From assembly GCF_002261425.1 (NCBI RefSeq), contig NZ_NEVJ01000001.1, forward strand, positions 1,116,001 to 1,180,000: 64,000 bases of DNA, written 5' to 3'. Both the position numbers and the translations under genes were made by a program. Source of the stretch: Bordetella genomosp. 9 (GTDB lineage Bacteria > Pseudomonadota > Gammaproteobacteria > Burkholderiales > Burkholderiaceae_B). Shown here piece after piece: positions 60,893 to 64,000 of this stretch (position 1 is the stretch's first letter; each line of letters begins with the position of its first letter). The notes under the pieces were generated by a model that saw nothing but the letters and a program-made list of their open reading frames with translations, had not been told where the DNA came from and did not search any database.

Positions 60893-62146
60893 TTACAGGC
60901 CTTGCTTGCCTTCGTTGCCGGGGATGTAGGGGCTCCACGGTTGCGCGCGGATGGGACCCTTGCTCTTCCAGACGACGTTGAACTGGCCATCGGCGCGGAT
61001 TTCGCCGATGTAGACGGGCTTGTGCAGGTGATGGTTGGTCTTGTCCATCTCGATGGTGTAGCCGTCAGGCGCATTGAACTTCTGGCCGCCCACCGCCGCG
61101 ATGACCTTGGAGACGTCGGTTGTCTTGGCCTGTTCGACGGCCTGCTTCCACATATGGATGCCGATGTAGGTGGCTTCCATCGGATCGTTGGTGACGACCG
61201 TATCCGCGTTGGGCAGGTTCTTGGCCTTGGCGTAGGCCTTCCACTTCTTGATGAACTCGGCGTTGACCGGATTCTTGATGGACTCGAAGTAGTTCCAGGC
61301 CGCCAGGTGGCCGACCAGCGGCTTGGTGTCCACGCCGCGCAGTTCTTCTTCGCCCACCGAGAACGCCACGACGGGCACGTCGGTCGCCTTCAGGCCGGCA
61401 TTGCCCAGTTCCTTGTAGAAGGGCACGTTGGAGTCGCCGTTGATGGTGGAGATCACGGCCGTCTTGCCGCCGGTGGCGAACTTCTTGATGTTGGCGACGA
61501 TGGTTTGATAGTCGGAGTGGCCGAAGGGCGTGTAGACCTCCTGGATAGCCTCGTCCTTGATGCCCTTGGAATGCAGGAAGGCGCGCAGGATCTTGTTGGT
61601 GGTGCGGGGATAGACGTAGTCCGTACCCAGCAGCACGAAACGCTTGGCGCCGCCGCCGTCTTCGCTCATCAGGTATTCCACCGCGGGGATGGCCTGCTGG
61701 TTGGGCGCCGCGCCGGTGTAGAAGACGTTGTGTTCGAGCTCCTCGCCTTCATACTGCACGGGGTAGAACAACAGGCCGTTCAGCTCCTTGAAGACCGGCA
61801 GGACCGACTTGCGCGACACCGAGGTCCAGCAGCCGAAAACCACGGCGACCTTGTCCTGCGACAGCAGCTGGCGAGCCTTCTCGGCGAACAGCGGCCAGTT
61901 CGACGCGGGGTCCACGATCACGGGTTCGAGCTTCTTGCCCATCACGCCGCCGGCCGCGTTGATTTCTTCGATGGTCATCAGGGCAACGTCTTTCAGCGAC
62001 GTTTCGGAAATCGCCATCGTGCCGGACAGCGAATGCAGGATGCCGACCTTGATGGTCTCTTCGGCGGCCAGGGCTTCCGGCAGCCATCCCGTCATCGCCA
62101 TCACGCTGGCGGCCGTCAATTGTTTGAGTACGAGTCTGCGGTTCAT
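60893..62146 (-). CDS. urtA: Urea ABC transporter substrate-binding protein UrtA
   Basis: This 417-residue periplasmic protein has a Tat-like leader (NRRLVLKQLTAASVMAM). The UrtA-specific sequence includes KVGILHSLSGTMAISETSLK, ASNWPLFAEKARQLLSQDK, NGLLFYPVQYEGEELEHNV and TNHHLHKPVYIGEI. It binds urea (or a short amide) and delivers it to UrtBC. It is the first gene of the operon; a sigma-54 promoter lies about 100 bases upstream of its ATG. Confidence 0.95.
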   Translation of the reverse strand: MNRRLVLKQLTAASVMAMTGWLPEALAAEETIKVGILHSLSGTMAISETSLKDVALMTIEEINAAGGVMGKKLEPVIVDPASNWPLFAEKARQLLSQDKVAVVFGCWTSVSRKSVLPVFKELNGLLFYPVQYEGEELEHNVFYTGAAPNQQAIPAVEYLMSEDGGGAKRFVLLGTDYVYPRTTNKILRAFLHSKGIKDEAIQEVYTPFGHSDYQTIVANIKKFATGGKTAVISTINGDSNVPFYKELGNAGLKATDVPVVAFSVGEEELRGVDTKPLVGHLAAWNYFESIKNPVNAEFIKKWKAYAKAKNLPNADTVVTNDPMEATYIGIHMWKQAVEQAKTTDVSKVIAAVGGQKFNAPDGYTIEMDKTNHHLHKPVYIGEIRADGQFNVVWKSKGPIRAQPWSPYIPGNEGKQGL

Positions 62147-62257
62147 GTTGTCGGGATCCTTAACGGTGAGCCGGCACGGGCCGGCAGGAGTGCGTGGCAA
62201 TGCGTCGTACAGCGGCGGCCCGCGCGTCGATGGATGCGCGGAGGCACGAGCATTCAA

Positions 62258-62273
62258 AGCAAAACGTATGCCA
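62258..62273 (-). promoter_or_regulatory. Sigma-54 promoter of urtABCDE
   Basis: On the minus strand TGGCATACGTTTTGCT matches the -24/-12 consensus TGGCAC-N5-TTGCA: GG and GC are exactly 10 bases apart, and the TTGC and TGGCA blocks are both complete. The expected transcript start is about 62248, with a leader of about 100 bases to urtA. This fits nitrogen control through NtrC, as is usual for urea uptake. Confidence 0.78.
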
Positions 62274-62434
62274 ATTTTTGCGGCGGAAGACGGCCCTGGA
62301 CGGGTCCCCGCCGCGCGCACCGGTCGTGCGTGGCGACGACCCGCCGTATGCGCGGCGCGCGTCCAGCGCGGCGTCACCGGCCTGCACGACGGCGTGAATC
62401 CGCGCACCGATAGAGGGCGTGGTTACGCGAATGC

Positions 62435-62449
62435 GCACGTCAATGGTGC
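62435..62449. promoter_or_regulatory. Candidate NtrC site
   Basis: GCACGTCAATGGTGC fits the GCAC-N7-GTGC NtrC dyad, about 190 bases upstream of the predicted urtA start. A second, tighter dyad GCAC-N5-GTGC lies at 62317-62329. Distance is usual for an enhancer. Not proven. Confidence 0.5.
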
Positions 62450-62567
62450 GTCCTTTGCGGCAACCTGGTGCGAGATGTTTGCTTTCGGGAGCCTTTCGTC
62501 AGCGATCGGGGCGCGCGCGGGCCGCCCTGGTGCGGTGCGGCCTGCCCCGGCGTTCATGACGCCAGGT

Positions 62568-63791
62568 CTACCCGTGCAGCAGATGGAGGTTATGGGCGAG
62601 CCTGTCGTCCAGCAGGCGGCGCAGCGCCGGCGGCAGCTCGGCGTCCACCTTGCCATAGGCGTCGGCGATGCGTTGAACCAGGGCCTGCAGGTGCGCGTCC
62701 GCGGCGTGCTTGTCGAACAGGCCGAAATGCGCCGCGCCGGCCAGCACGGCTTCGCGATCAATATCGAAGCGGCCTTCCGACAGCTGCATCGACAGCATGC
62801 GGGGCGTCGATTCCGGGTCGGGAACGATGTCGAATGCTGGCGAAAGGCGCCAGCGCTTTTCGTCGGCGCAATAGATGGCCGCATGGTTGCGCGGATGGTC
62901 GTCGTCATTGCCAACGATGGCATTGAACACCATGCGGTCGAAAAGCTCGATCTGGTCTTCGACCGGCGCGCCGATCTGGCGGAGCTGTTCCGCAAGTCGG
63001 GGATAGCTCCATGAGGCACGCGCGGCGCCTGGATACTCGGTGCTCAAAAGGGTGGCGCCGCTGATCGCCATCGTCCGGCGCGCGCCGTGCCTGTCGAAGC
63101 GCAGCACGCGCAACACGCTTATTCCCTCCGAGTGATGGACCGTGGGGGCTACGTTCAAGCCGGCGCTGGCGGCCCAACGCATTGCGAAGTGTTCCAGCAC
63201 GGGGATATCGACCACGTCGCTGGGCAGCAGCGGTTTCACCAACCAGCAAAGGTCATCGTCCTGGAGCGTGCCCTTCGGCCGAGCGCCGCCCAGGCTGGGC
63301 GTGGCCATGAGCATCTTGCGCAACCCGGGGTGCACGGGCGGGCGCCGCTCGTACAAGGCCAATAACTCGTCCGTCAGTTCCTCGAGTTGAGGCAGCCTGG
63401 GACTTTGGATGACATCGATGGAGGGCCGGCGAGACGTGCCGATGGCCAGCGCCCCCCACAGGTCGCCGTTGCGCGCGCGTCGCAGGTACTCGATGTCAGG
63501 CGAATTGTCCGGCAGGCCATATTGGCGTTGCAGCAGCAGCCTGCCCCAGGAGTCCGGACAGGTATCACGCAATGCATCGTGCAGGCCGCGGTATCGATGG
63601 GCGAGCAGATCGATACCGCCCAGCAAGGGCATGTTCACCGGGTCGATCGACCACGGGAGCCCGGCTTCGAGATAGCTGGGCGCATAGCGGAAGACCCCCG
63701 TCTCGTCGCGCCTGTTGTAGCGCCCGACGGTGACCCACTCGTCGCTGTCGGGGCGTTGCAGGTAGACGTACAACGGTTTAGAAGTATTCAT
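62568..63791 (-). CDS. HipA-type Ser/Thr kinase toxin
   Basis: This 407-residue protein shows HipA-family features: an N-terminal subdomain with VGRYNRRDETGVFRYAPSYL, and the kinase loop GNDDDHPRN at residues 294-302, where Asp/Asn are catalytic. LSPAFDIVPDP is the metal-binding segment. HipA kinases phosphorylate glutamyl-tRNA synthetase or related targets and cause dormancy. It starts inside the end of the HipB-like gene (14-base overlap), as in type II toxin-antitoxin operons. No strong Shine-Dalgarno, so it is probably translated by coupling. Confidence 0.88.
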   Translation of the reverse strand: MNTSKPLYVYLQRPDSDEWVTVGRYNRRDETGVFRYAPSYLEAGLPWSIDPVNMPLLGGIDLLAHRYRGLHDALRDTCPDSWGRLLLQRQYGLPDNSPDIEYLRRARNGDLWGALAIGTSRRPSIDVIQSPRLPQLEELTDELLALYERRPPVHPGLRKMLMATPSLGGARPKGTLQDDDLCWLVKPLLPSDVVDIPVLEHFAMRWAASAGLNVAPTVHHSEGISVLRVLRFDRHGARRTMAISGATLLSTEYPGAARASWSYPRLAEQLRQIGAPVEDQIELFDRMVFNAIVGNDDDHPRNHAAIYCADEKRWRLSPAFDIVPDPESTPRMLSMQLSEGRFDIDREAVLAGAAHFGLFDKHAADAHLQALVQRIADAYGKVDAELPPALRRLLDDRLAHNLHLLHG

Positions 63792-64000
63792 CGTTCGCTT
63801 CGGATGACGGGGTGCGCGCGCGCGAGTTGGGATGCGCCGACCAGTAGGGTGGATCGGGCGGGGGCGCGATGGTGTCGAGGATACCTAGCACCCAGAAAGC
63901 GGACAGATAGACGGCCGCGCCGGCGCCAGGGTCGCCCCGCTCCACGCGGCGGAGCGTGGCGTCCGATATCCCCATGCGGGCGCAGAGGTCCGCGGCGGGA
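63778..64000 (-). CDS. HipB-like XRE antitoxin (partial)
   Basis: The frame is open to the window edge, so only the C-terminal 73 or so residues are visible. AADLCARMGISDATLRRVER (the helix-turn-helix) followed by GDPGAGAAVYLSAFWVLG is the classic XRE/HipB pattern. A Pro-rich C-terminal tail ends NDEYF. The ATG at 63975 is inside the HTH, so the true start is outside. It should repress the operon and neutralise the HipA-type partner. Confidence 0.85.
   Translation of the reverse strand, partial: PAADLCARMGISDATLRRVERGDPGAGAAVYLSAFWVLGILDTIAPPPDPPYWSAHPNSRARTPSSEANDEYF

Noticed and set aside
57994..61074. A 1026-codon open frame covering urtC and most of urtB
   Set aside because: Only the part after 59184 codes for UrtC; the rest is a high-GC shadow of urtB, which matches its family in another frame.
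1..64000. CRISPR arrays and insertion sequences
   Set aside because: No array of spaced direct repeats, no cas gene and no transposase was seen in the window.

Overview
The window looks like part of an Alcaligenaceae (Bordetella/Achromobacter-type) chromosome. Evidence is the high GC content, three Bug-type (TctC) solute-binding proteins, many LysR regulators and a large GC-rich autotransporter. The genus call is inference; no rRNA is present.

Positions 1 to about 20,600 are the right part of a prophage with podovirus-like structural genes. The order is: end of a possible late regulator, a GrlR-like cargo gene between two terminators, small and large terminase, portal, two small genes, scaffold, major capsid protein, head-tail adaptors, tail fibre, a stabilisation/hub-like protein, a second fibre-type protein, a GNAT-like protein, three Gly/Ala/Gln-rich internal virion proteins, a 909-residue ejection protein with an N-terminal peptidoglycan hydrolase, and a lysis cassette (two small membrane proteins, GH108 endolysin, overlapping Rz/Rz1 spanins). 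At the right edge a small leftward gene has a LexA box inside its promoter and almost no 5' leader. The prophage abuts the 3' end of a tRNA-Cys, the likely attachment site. Integrase, repressor and the left end lie outside the window.

From 20.8 to 54.7 kb is a chain of catabolic and transport clusters, each with its own regulator: LysR/SDR; an RraA-type aldolase; an aldehyde dehydrogenase, ThDP enzyme, ketopantoate-reductase-like and Bug operon; two exported alpha/beta hydrolases read divergently; a DHA2 efflux pump; a YdcF-like protein; LysR/RidA with a NitT/TauT-type ABC importer; IclR with amidohydrolase, LVIVD beta-propeller and MFS permease; an autotransporter; a Bug, D-tartrate-dehydratase-like and FAH-family cluster with divergent LysR; and a Bug and ornithine-cyclodeaminase-like pair with LysR. 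The MFS gene has six exact or near-exact 14-bp tandem repeats just upstream, a candidate variable-number repeat.

From 54.9 to 64 kb come tRNA-Gly(GCC), a DUF481 outer-membrane protein, the complete urea ABC transporter urtABCDE (leftward) with a good sigma-54 promoter and a candidate NtrC dyad, and a HipA-type kinase with the C-terminal part of its XRE/HipB-like partner running off the window.

The observations that most deserve a second look are the LexA-controlled, apparently leaderless gene at the prophage edge (a candidate SOS-driven prophage switch), the GrlR-like phage cargo gene, the 14-bp repeat array and the uncharacterised ThDP-enzyme operon. No CRISPR array, reverse transcriptase or insertion sequence was found.
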